Below are positions 17,011 to 25,156 of a stretch of DNA of 64,000 bases, one piece after another. The translations under genes and the position numbers were made by a program. Numbering within the stretch: the first letter of the stretch is position 1; every line of letters begins with the position of its first letter. The DNA is from Marinilabilia salmonicolor JCM 21150 (GTDB lineage: Bacteria > Bacteroidota > Bacteroidia > Bacteroidales > Marinilabiliaceae), in contig NZ_AJKI01000053.1 in NCBI RefSeq assembly GCF_000259075.1, positions 26,686 to 90,685 of the forward strand, in the 5' to 3' direction. Below the pieces are notes generated by a model that had not been told where the DNA came from, searched no databases, and saw only the letters and a program-made list of their open reading frames with translations.

Positions 17011-18930
17011 TTAATCCCTGTTGATCCGGTCTTTATGCACCAGCTGACCGTCCACGTATATTTCCACAACATAACGTCCGGCTGGCAGATAACTCAGAGA
17101 GTACTCAAAAGTTCCCTGTTTAAAGTTGGAATATTCATGTGTTTCCACAGCTACACCATCAGACATGAATTGTACTCTCATGGTTTGGGGTTTCTCAAGA
17201 AAAGCATCCAGCTCAAGTTTGTCTTTTGTGCGACGTGGATAAATGAAAAAGGCATTTTGAGAAACGGTGGTGTCTTTTTGTGCATCCGTTGTAGCTTCAA
17301 ACGACAGGAACTGGCCATTGCCGCAGTCGCTTATAAAGTGATGAAGAATGTTCCCCTCAATATCCAGAAAGCGCAGGTATCCATATCCGGCATCCGGTTG
17401 TGCCCAGAACTCAAGTCCGTTTCCTTCGCTATCTGTAAGCTCGAACTCATAAAGTCCGGAATCTAACCTCAAGGTGTCCTGATAAAGCGTGTTGGCTTCA
17501 CATTCTGATGGCATCCTTTGATAAAGGGTGTCCTTTTTTTCATTGATCAGAAACAGGTGGTTCTCTTCGGGGTTGTTATTGGTTTTATAGGTTACCACAA
17601 ATTCTGTGGGTAACTGTTTGGGAGCATGGAAAACCGATTTCATTTTATTGTCCCCCTGCCATTGATCTTTTTTTCCGTTTGGACGCAGCAATTCAACGCT
17701 GTAGGTATTTTGTCCGGCATTGAACTGTACCATCTCCAGGAGGTAAAGCGTTGTCTCTTCGTTAAAGTTGAGGTTTCCTGTCCATTTGAATGTTTTAGTC
17801 TTGAATCCCTCAGTTCCGTATTTGATTTTAAGTTCTTTCAGCGGTTCACTTCCGAGGTTTCTGAAACGAATTACCGGTTCAAAAACCGCCGGGTTCATGC
17901 GTCCGTAATTTTGTTTTTTATTGGGCACCATGATTTCTTCCATGGCCACATCAAATTTGTTGTTGGGAGCAGCGTACTCAATCAGATAAGCAGTTACTAT
18001 TTCACGCCCTTCCACTTCACCTATTGAGTCCACATAGGGCATCATATCGATGTCAATGGAGTTGGTTCCTTCTTTGGCTGGCACTTGAAATACATCCGGA
18101 TCCTGCAGATCTCCCGGGCACCAGTGTCCGCGATCAAAAATCCAGGTGCCTCCCTGAGGATATAACGGGTTGTCTCCGCACTCTTTCCAGAGGTGTCGTT
18201 TATCAATTATCTGGTTATTAAAAACCACTTCGCGCCAGCGGGTGCAGAATTCACTGCAAAGGTCCGGTTTTCCAAAACCATGTCCGGTATGCTGGATTCT
18301 TATCCTTCCGAAGTCTGCCTGATCTTCAAATCTGAATGAAACGGGAGTCAGGTAATTCTCCACCGGGTCATCAATGTTTCCGTAAGGAAAATCACCTTTA
18401 TAAAGCTCGGTGAACTTGATTTGCTTTGCAATTTCCGTTCCTTTCTGTATCTCAAAGTTGACTGTCAGTTCCCATCCCAGTTTCTCGGGCTCCCAGCCGT
18501 TATGGACAAATTCAATCAGGACACTGTCGCGCAGCATTGAAGAGAAATCAGTAACATCCACTTCCCATGTGTAACTCCAGTCTTTGGTGAAGCTGCTTCC
18601 ATAAGGAGTTATCAGTCGTCCGAGCTCAATGTCACGTGTTTGTCCTGAAATTCCTCCTGTTTTTTTGATGTTGATAAAGTCCAGGTAATCCCAGTGGGCA
18701 ATAGCCAGAGAATCCGGATGTCCCAGAGTTACCTGCATTTTGATGCGACGAATGCTTTCCTGTTGATGCGGGAATAACCCCCATTCAGTAAATGAATTGG
18801 TGCCCTGCGAGACATCAGTCGTGATGGTTATGTGATCGTGGGTCGTCACATTGGTAACCTCCTGAGCTTTTGCGTCTGAAAAAGCAAGTGTCAGAACGAG
18901 CGTGCAAATACTCCAAAATATTTTTTTCAT
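17011..18930 (-). CDS. Peptide-N-glycosidase F-like amidase with T9SS-type C-terminal tail
   Basis: The protein has 639 residues and a signal peptide (about 1-22). Residues about 30-170 match the PNGase F N-terminal jelly roll, including AHWDYLDF, whose Asp81 may correspond to the catalytic Asp of PNGase F. Residues about 190-330 match the second jelly roll, with GHGFGKPDLCSEFC, HLWKECG and YPQGGTWIFDRGHWCPG, and with Cys225, Cys229, Cys251 and Cys271 conserved. This family cleaves the amide bond between Asn and the first GlcNAc, freeing the whole N-glycan. The last 75 residues (FFIYPRRTKDKLELD to LPAGRYVVEIYVDGQL) resemble a type A T9SS sorting domain, so export to the surface by type IX secretion is inferred. 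Its place among GH29, GH20 and GH92 enzymes is what points to N-glycans as the PUL substrate. Confidence 0.88.
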   Translation of the reverse strand: MKKIFWSICTLVLTLAFSDAKAQEVTNVTTHDHITITTDVSQGTNSFTEWGLFPHQQESIRRIKMQVTLGHPDSLAIAHWDYLDFINIKKTGGISGQTRDIELGRLITPYGSSFTKDWSYTWEVDVTDFSSMLRDSVLIEFVHNGWEPEKLGWELTVNFEIQKGTEIAKQIKFTELYKGDFPYGNIDDPVENYLTPVSFRFEDQADFGRIRIQHTGHGFGKPDLCSEFCTRWREVVFNNQIIDKRHLWKECGDNPLYPQGGTWIFDRGHWCPGDLQDPDVFQVPAKEGTNSIDIDMMPYVDSIGEVEGREIVTAYLIEYAAPNNKFDVAMEEIMVPNKKQNYGRMNPAVFEPVIRFRNLGSEPLKELKIKYGTEGFKTKTFKWTGNLNFNEETTLYLLEMVQFNAGQNTYSVELLRPNGKKDQWQGDNKMKSVFHAPKQLPTEFVVTYKTNNNPEENHLFLINEKKDTLYQRMPSECEANTLYQDTLRLDSGLYEFELTDSEGNGLEFWAQPDAGYGYLRFLDIEGNILHHFISDCGNGQFLSFEATTDAQKDTTVSQNAFFIYPRRTKDKLELDAFLEKPQTMRVQFMSDGVAVETHEYSNFKQGTFEYSLSYLPAGRYVVEIYVDGQLVHKDRINRD

Positions 18931-19087
18931 CGTTGAAATGATTTATTCTGTTTTTGTTTTCTAGAATGATTGGGAAGGGGTGTTGAAATAAACTGCAAAG
19001 TGGGGCGGGAGAGAGTCGCTTAGTGGCGGAATAGATTTTAGTCAATTGGTGCTGTTTTATTTTTCAGCATTAAGATGCTCTTGTGAA

Positions 19088-19125
19088 GCAGGTTCCGTCC
19101 TCTGTTATCAGAAGGCGAAACCTGC
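19088..19125 (-). terminator. Hairpin downstream of the GH29 gene
   Basis: GCAGGTT and AACCTGC form a 7-bp stem about 33 bases after the fucosidase stop on the minus strand, with a secondary pairing in the loop. There is no strong T-run, so it may be a weak terminator or an mRNA 3'-end stabiliser. Confidence 0.3.
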
Positions 19126-19157
19126 ATCTTTAAGTTGAGTGTGTGTGAAAAGAGATT

Positions 19158-20624
19158 CTACTTTTCGATTTTTGTAACCTTAATTACCCAGGCATATTTA
19201 CTGGGTGGATTTTCTTGCAACGCGGATGGGATTTTGACTGTAAAACCCTCTTGAGTTTTTTCCCAATCCAATTGCTCCTGGGTTCCAAGAAGGGATACCT
19301 TTGCACCTTCTGCAGGACAATGAGTGTTGATGGAAATTGATTGAGGCAACTGATTGGTACCTTTTTCGTCTAAATAGAGAAAATAAACAGTTCCCTCTTT
19401 TTCGGTAATGCCGATGTTGTCTGTTTTATAGGGTTCCATCGTGCGGGTTCCGTAGATGGCCTCTCCGTTTATCTTTATCCATTCACCGATGTCTTCCAAT
19501 AGGTCGTAGGCTCCCTGTTGCCAATCACCATCAGGTCCGGGAGCGATATTGTATAAAAGGTTTCCTCCTTTAACTACAATGTCGATGAGCATATGGATGG
19601 CCTCTTGACCGCTCATGTATTTTGCATCAGGAGTATATGACCATCCACCTCCTGAGATTATGCAGGATTCCCACGGATAGGGAAGTGGTTTTTCCGGCAC
19701 CCTGTTTTCCGGAGTTAAGTAGTTTTGATTTTTCCCATGAACAGCACGATCTACTACGATAAGCCCGGGTTGCTTTTTCCTTGCTTTCTGCACCAACTCA
19801 TCCATACGAATGTCCTGATTTATTACCTGGGCTTTAATAAATCCTGATTCAGTGTTTTCCAGTTTGCGATTATAAGCTTCTTTGATGGTTTTGGGAGATT
19901 TCTTTGCTACCCATCCTCCATCAAGCCATAGTATATCAATATCTCCGTAGTCCGTCATTAATTCAAGGATCTGGTTGTGGGTAAACTGAACAAAAGATTC
20001 CCATTTCTCAGGATATTCTTCCGGATCGTAGTTGACATTGCGGTCTGGTGTGGCAAAATTGCTCCACCAGTAATCATTGTTGTGCCAATCCGGTTTTGAG
20101 AAATAGGTTCCAATCCAAAAATCTTTTTTCCTGAATGAGTCAAATATCTCCTTCGCAATATTTGAACGCTTGTTGGTATGAAACGGACACTCCTTGGAGG
20201 TTACCTTGTAGTCGGTATATTTGGAGTCGAACATGCAAAAGCCATCATGATGTTTGGTGGTAAAAACAACATATTTCATTCCTGCATTGTTGGCTGCTTT
20301 GGCCCATTTGTCGGGATTGAAATTTACGGGGTTGAAAGTTTCTTTTAATCCTTCGTATTCTTTTTTGTATGCAATGTAATCCTCATGTGGACGCCGACAC
20401 CAACCTTCATCCTCGGCACAAATACTCCAGGATTCAACGATTCCCCATTGACTATAAGGGCCCCAATGCATTAGCAGACCGAACTTAAAGTCTTTCCATT
20501 GTTCCAGTTTTTCCAGTACCAGCGGGTCTGTTTCCGGGACGTATCGTTCGTCTTCATATATTGCCTGGCCTGTTGCAGCGACTGTAAAGAGTATGATGAT
20601 TGTTGTAAGGAATAGATTTTTCAT
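19158..20624 (-). CDS. GH29 alpha-L-fucosidase
   Basis: The protein has 488 residues when started at the ATG that gives MKNLFLTTIIILF; an upstream TTG two codons earlier is less likely. A signal peptide (about 1-20) is followed by a GH29 barrel with FGLLMHWGPYSQWG, TTKHHDGFCMFDSKYTDYKV and ILWLDGGW. Asp235 in the last motif is the likely nucleophile. A short C-terminal beta domain closes the protein. It differs strongly from the other GH29 of the locus, which suggests different linkages, for example core alpha-1,3 or alpha-1,6 fucose versus antennal fucose. Which is which cannot be told here. It lies between the PNGase and transglutaminase-fold genes, all leftward, with spacers of 137-230 bases. 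Confidence 0.93.
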   Translation of the reverse strand: MKNLFLTTIIILFTVAATGQAIYEDERYVPETDPLVLEKLEQWKDFKFGLLMHWGPYSQWGIVESWSICAEDEGWCRRPHEDYIAYKKEYEGLKETFNPVNFNPDKWAKAANNAGMKYVVFTTKHHDGFCMFDSKYTDYKVTSKECPFHTNKRSNIAKEIFDSFRKKDFWIGTYFSKPDWHNNDYWWSNFATPDRNVNYDPEEYPEKWESFVQFTHNQILELMTDYGDIDILWLDGGWVAKKSPKTIKEAYNRKLENTESGFIKAQVINQDIRMDELVQKARKKQPGLIVVDRAVHGKNQNYLTPENRVPEKPLPYPWESCIISGGGWSYTPDAKYMSGQEAIHMLIDIVVKGGNLLYNIAPGPDGDWQQGAYDLLEDIGEWIKINGEAIYGTRTMEPYKTDNIGITEKEGTVYFLYLDEKGTNQLPQSISINTHCPAEGAKVSLLGTQEQLDWEKTQEGFTVKIPSALQENPPSKYAWVIKVTKIEK

Positions 20625-20761
20625 GTTCAAGATTATTGAAAGTTAGAAAATGGGATTTGATTACATGGTTTTAAGTTTCTGTGTTTGAAAGTAATGTTTG
20701 GGTGTGTGGGGTAGGAGGTTGATTTATCTGGGTAGAGATGGAGAGGGTTTTCTTCAGATAA

Positions 20762-23431
20762 TCAGTTGACTGCACATCCCGTAACCACCTGGTTTAACAC
20801 ATCATCACCAATTCCGATTCTGTATCCCGAAGAGTGATAAATAACCTCCTTGTCACCATTGATGACAAGTGCTACGGGCAGCTCATCTTTTTGAATGACG
20901 TTGATTTTTTGGCTTAATTTTGAAAGCCAGTCCGAGTCATCGGTGGCAAAAACAGTTCGGGTGGGTAATCCGGGGTATTCGCCTGGGGAAAAGGCCGGGG
21001 TGATTTTATCATGGTCTGTCAGGAGAAGAATGTTTCCATTCCAGTTATTGAAATTACTTCTTAATCTGATCAGATCGTTAAGCAGGTGTTTGGAAGGTTC
21101 ACGGGCTGGGTCAAACCATATAAGCACCAATCCGGATTCACTGTGAAGCGTTTGTATATTTATATCTTCAGCAGTATCCCATGATTTTACGGATTGATTA
21201 AGATCGATGGTGATTTTACCGGCCAGCGTGTTTTCCTCTTCGCTCTCTTCAGGTATTTTAAGGATAATTTCCTGTTTCTGGTTTGCGTTCATTTCAAAAA
21301 ACAGACGTCTGATTTTTGATGAACCATCAGGTAATCTTCTAACAGTTACCAGAGAGTACAAGCCTTCGTCAAGTTGAATTGACGCCGGGAATTGGTTGAA
21401 CACATCGGTATTGCTATAGTCCAGTGTCTTGAATTGATTTTTCTCAAAACGGTTGAGCGTAAAATCTTTGAAATATTCCGGAAGGGAAGTGTTTTCCTTC
21501 GGATCATCAAACGTCAGTTTCAGAACCCCTTTTGCGGCATTGCCTACTTTGTTATTGTCCGGATCAACATCTGTCCATTCATTGTTCAGCAGAACTTGTG
21601 GCTCTTTGTTAACCTGGTTTATTCTCGAAGGAATTCCGAAGCTGCGTGCAATTGCTACAAAAAGAATATTTCTTGAATTGGTGTCGGCAACCTTCAATTC
21701 AAGAACCCCTGAGGGAAGCTGCGGGACTCCCCATGCGTTTGCAGAATCCCGGACTTCAATATTGTGGTGAATCCAGTCAACTAACACAGAAACATCCGAT
21801 TGAACTTTAGTTTTAAACTGATCGTCAAAATAATCCCGGATAAAAGCTTTATATGCTGAAATTTTTTCATTGGCGATTCTCGGGTTCAAGATGTAACTCC
21901 TGAAGATTTCCGGATCGATATTTTCTTCATTGATGGAATGATCAAAATGGTCTGTAAATACCTCAAGGGGGGTATCGCGCCTGTCTTTGTCAGAAATCAC
22001 TGAAAGAAGGGTCAATGCTTTTTGTTTATCAATGGGGACAGCGTACTCCAAAAATTGCTTTATGATGTCCCAGTTACCCCTGCTTTGTTTAAACAGGGTA
22101 ATGGTTTGCGTTGGATCGATCTCCAAATTTTTGCTGATTTTCAGTGATGTCAGAGAATCAATGAAGGTGCTGACGTAAGCATTGCGAATAGAATCCCCCT
22201 GTTTTAATCGTTCTGCATGGCCGGTTCTGTCAACATTGCTGTGATCTTCAGTGGACGATGGTTGGGGTACATTTATCGAGAACTCCTTTAGCGTTCCGGC
22301 AGCTGGCATGCTGTTGTTGCTGATAGTGACAAGGAGTGTGTCTGTTTCGGGCACGGGAAGTTTCTCCCAGGCATATTGCCGATCATGAATGACCTGCACC
22401 ATCAGATCGCCCAGTCCTGTGGTAAATTCAATTATTCCGTCTTTGTTGGTGCGAATGCTTGCAATGTCGTAAAACTCAGCAAAATTGGGAAGCTGAAAAT
22501 GTACAACCGCATCTTTAAGGGGGTTTTGATTCTCATCCTGAACTTTGACCCATATTTTTTTTGTGGGGGCGTAGTGGTCAAGGGTGTTAATTTCGGTAAA
22601 GGGCCTGTTTTGAGTGACGATTTCCCCGCCATTGGAAACGTGTCCATAAGTACGATGATGGGTAAGCATTGCTCTGGTAGCAGGGCTCTCAAACCAACCC
22701 ATATTAAGTTCAGGTTCGGGTTCGCAAGCTCCCAGAAAGTACCAATTGCCGTCGATCCATACTTCCACCCATGCGTGGTTGTCGTTGGTGTGTGCCCAGC
22801 GGGGTGTGTAAATCTGGCGTGCAGGAATACCTACAGAGCGCATTGCAGCGACTGTGAATGTGGACTGTTCTCCGCAACGTCCATAGGCTGTCTTGACCGT
22901 GCTTAACGGGGCACTGGTGCGGTATTCATCGGTGGAATGATAGATTACTTTTTCCTGACACCAGTGGTTAACTTCGAGGGCGGCCTCTTTTAAAGACAAG
23001 TTTTTTACCCGGTCTTTGAGTTCATTGTAAAAAACGACTCTGGCAGTATCAGTATATTCATTATTGACCCGGTGGGGCAGGACGTAATGCAGAAAAATTT
23101 CATCCGGAATGTTTTTCCCCCATGGAAGTGTATTCTTTGCTTTCAGCGCATAGCGAACGTTTTGCAGGTAGAAATCTCCCGTATGGTTTGACAGGTCGCT
23201 GAGGGGCATCCATGCATAGAGAAAGTCTAATGCCTGCTTTTCGGAATGAGAGAGGTTTTCATTTTCAAAGTTGAAGAGTTTATCTTTTCTGCCAGATGCC
23301 AGAATTTGGGTTTCTTCACTCTTTTGTTTTATTTCCAGTGCTTTTTTTTTATCCCCTGTCAGTGTGTCGTGGGTCTGGCATCCCGATATAATCAGGGTGC
23401 AAATAAGCAATATGGAAACTCTGATGAACAT
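20762..23431 (-). CDS. Transglutaminase-fold lipoprotein with C-terminal thioredoxin-like region
   Basis: The protein has 889 residues and a lipoprotein signal ending at Cys18 (IISGCQTHD). Residues about 130-250 form a transglutaminase-like core with the catalytic Cys186 in YGRCGEQS and His219 in NDNHAWVEVW. The third residue position falls in FLGACEPEPE, where a usual Asp is not seen. A beta-sandwich follows (about 290-370), then a second transglutaminase-like segment (about 545-630) without a clear Cys-His pair, and a C-terminal thioredoxin-like region (about 740-885). The fold is that of cysteine amidases and peptidases, and the eukaryotic cytosolic PNGase also belongs to it. In this locus a role in cutting glycoprotein or glyco-asparagine is attractive but is inference. 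It lies between the ROK regulator (115 bases) and a GH29. Confidence 0.8.
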   Translation of the reverse strand: MFIRVSILLICTLIISGCQTHDTLTGDKKKALEIKQKSEETQILASGRKDKLFNFENENLSHSEKQALDFLYAWMPLSDLSNHTGDFYLQNVRYALKAKNTLPWGKNIPDEIFLHYVLPHRVNNEYTDTARVVFYNELKDRVKNLSLKEAALEVNHWCQEKVIYHSTDEYRTSAPLSTVKTAYGRCGEQSTFTVAAMRSVGIPARQIYTPRWAHTNDNHAWVEVWIDGNWYFLGACEPEPELNMGWFESPATRAMLTHHRTYGHVSNGGEIVTQNRPFTEINTLDHYAPTKKIWVKVQDENQNPLKDAVVHFQLPNFAEFYDIASIRTNKDGIIEFTTGLGDLMVQVIHDRQYAWEKLPVPETDTLLVTISNNSMPAAGTLKEFSINVPQPSSTEDHSNVDRTGHAERLKQGDSIRNAYVSTFIDSLTSLKISKNLEIDPTQTITLFKQSRGNWDIIKQFLEYAVPIDKQKALTLLSVISDKDRRDTPLEVFTDHFDHSINEENIDPEIFRSYILNPRIANEKISAYKAFIRDYFDDQFKTKVQSDVSVLVDWIHHNIEVRDSANAWGVPQLPSGVLELKVADTNSRNILFVAIARSFGIPSRINQVNKEPQVLLNNEWTDVDPDNNKVGNAAKGVLKLTFDDPKENTSLPEYFKDFTLNRFEKNQFKTLDYSNTDVFNQFPASIQLDEGLYSLVTVRRLPDGSSKIRRLFFEMNANQKQEIILKIPEESEEENTLAGKITIDLNQSVKSWDTAEDINIQTLHSESGLVLIWFDPAREPSKHLLNDLIRLRSNFNNWNGNILLLTDHDKITPAFSPGEYPGLPTRTVFATDDSDWLSKLSQKINVIQKDELPVALVINGDKEVIYHSSGYRIGIGDDVLNQVVTGCAVN

Positions 23432-23546
23432 ACCAAATTGTGTTTGAATTTAAAACCAATGGTCAGCCATTCAATTCTTTGAAACCGCTGTTGGGTAGGG
23501 CTTCTTCAATAGGCTTTATTTAATTGTAAAATGTTTTGTGCAGGTG

Positions 23547-24830
23547 TCAGACAAGAATCTTACCTTTTTTCTTGCTGTGTAGTCCTGCCAATTCATCAAA
23601 AACATCTTCCATGGCTACAGCCAAAGCCCCTTTTAAACCTATTTCTTTGCCCATCTCAGAGTTTTTGATGGTAACTCCTTCGCTGATTTTGTGCATCGAA
23701 TAGGTGTTGATTGACTTCTGTACAGGAATGGTAATGTATTGTCCCGATTCTGCCATTTTACCTCCCAGGATGATCATTCCGGGATTAAAAATCTGGATGA
23801 GAATTGCGATGGCTTTTCCAAGATGTTCACCCACTTCTGACAGCAGATTGATGGCAAACTGATCTCCATGAAGGGCGGCCTCTACAACAGTTGTCATATC
23901 TACATCTTCAATGTTCTCGGCGGCATAATGTGACATTAGAGAACTTTTTCCGGCCATGATTCCTTCCCGGGCTTTGGCCACAAGTGCAGACCCGGAAGCG
24001 ATTGTTTGAAGACATCCGTTTTTTCCGCATATACATGAAGCCCCGTTTTCTACCATGGGGATGTGGCTCAATTCTCCGGCAAACCCATTGGCCCCCCGGT
24101 ATAATTTCCCGTTTAAGATCATTCCAAGGCCAATACCCCAGTCCAGCAATAGTACCAGTACGTTTTGTTGATTTCTGGCAGCTCCGAACCGCCAGGCTGT
24201 TAAAGCAACTGCCTTTGCATCGTTTTCTATGAAAACCGGAAGATCCAACTCTTCCTGCATGAGCTTTCTAAAAGATTTTTCTCCATAATTGAAGTAAGAA
24301 TAATTAAACCCGTTTTGTGAATCTACCAGTCCGGGCATGCTAACTCCTACGCCAATAATTTTTGAGGACTCAATCTCCTTTGTTTGTATGTATTTCTTTA
24401 TTTGTGACGTGAGTTTTTTTAATGTGGTCAACTCACTGTCCATTTCAAGGGGGAAAATAAATGTTTCCGAGATTTGCTTATTCTCGCTGTCAAAAATGGT
24501 TAACCGTGTTTTGTGGATGTTCATGTCCACTGCCACAGTATAGAAGGCATCTGCTTTCAGACCATACAATTCGGGTTTGCGGCCTCCCTTGGAAAGACCA
24601 TAACCTTTTTTTTCTATCAGGTCGTGATCCATGAGCATTCCCAAAATGGCATTTCCATTTGGAGAGCTGATCTTGAGATGACTGCAGATGTCCGCAACGG
24701 GATTTGGGCCTTTAAAATAAAGGTACTTTAAAACTCTGACCAATAAATTATATTTTTTTTTCTCAATATTGGAGAGTGTTTTAAATAAGAAACTGTTAAG
24801 TAATATATTTTCCATTTTATTTTGCAACAT
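23547..24830 (-). CDS. ROK-family transcriptional regulator (NagC-like)
   Basis: The protein has 427 residues and no signal peptide. An N-terminal winged helix (about 20-85, with ISSPNGNAILGMLMDHDLIEKKG) is followed by a ROK sugar-kinase-like domain. That domain has the ENDAKAVAL motif with the conserved Asp and the zinc-site signature GELSHIPM...CICGKNGCLQ. ROK regulators bind sugars or sugar phosphates and release or bind DNA accordingly; NagC senses GlcNAc-6-phosphate. Here the gene is at the divide between the leftward and rightward arms, next to the GH3 promoter, so it probably adjusts both arms in response to a cytosolic product such as GlcNAc or mannose. The kinase residues look largely intact, so a glucokinase-like activity cannot be excluded. 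A second ATG, five codons in, is possible. Confidence 0.88.
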   Translation of the reverse strand: MLQNKMENILLNSFLFKTLSNIEKKKYNLLVRVLKYLYFKGPNPVADICSHLKISSPNGNAILGMLMDHDLIEKKGYGLSKGGRKPELYGLKADAFYTVAVDMNIHKTRLTIFDSENKQISETFIFPLEMDSELTTLKKLTSQIKKYIQTKEIESSKIIGVGVSMPGLVDSQNGFNYSYFNYGEKSFRKLMQEELDLPVFIENDAKAVALTAWRFGAARNQQNVLVLLLDWGIGLGMILNGKLYRGANGFAGELSHIPMVENGASCICGKNGCLQTIASGSALVAKAREGIMAGKSSLMSHYAAENIEDVDMTTVVEAALHGDQFAINLLSEVGEHLGKAIAILIQIFNPGMIILGGKMAESGQYITIPVQKSINTYSMHKISEGVTIKNSEMGKEIGLKGALAVAMEDVFDELAGLHSKKKGKILV

Positions 24831-25156
24831 AGTGAATTAGATTTTACAAAGCACACTATTTTTTTTCTTTCTTGCAAGACTTTTATCAAAAAATACCAAA
24901 AGAAAATGATGTTGTGTTATTTTTTGTATATTCGCATAATGATAAATTCTAATTACCGTGAAATGTAAATGCATGTTGGTTGTGCCAATAGAAAAGAGCG
25001 GTTATTATCGAAAATGATGTAGAGTTCATGGGAGGTGGTTTAGCGTGCATGATCAATTTTATAAATTAAAGAACAGTGCTGTTTTTCTATTTTTTTAAAA
25101 GTATAAAAAATAGCGTTTAATACATTTATTGTAAGAAACCGGATAAGAAATAATTA
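24831..25156. other. Divergent promoter region between ROK and GH3
   Basis: These 326 AT-rich bases contain no gene. They should hold the start signals of both PUL arms. On the + strand TATATTCG (24927-24934) is a one-mismatch fit to the -7 box. I see no long palindrome that would clearly be the ROK operator. Confidence 0.5.

Noticed and set aside
16900..17466. 188-codon + strand frame across the PNGase 3' end
   Set aside because: It starts in the REP-like repeat and runs antisense to the PNGase C-terminal domain.
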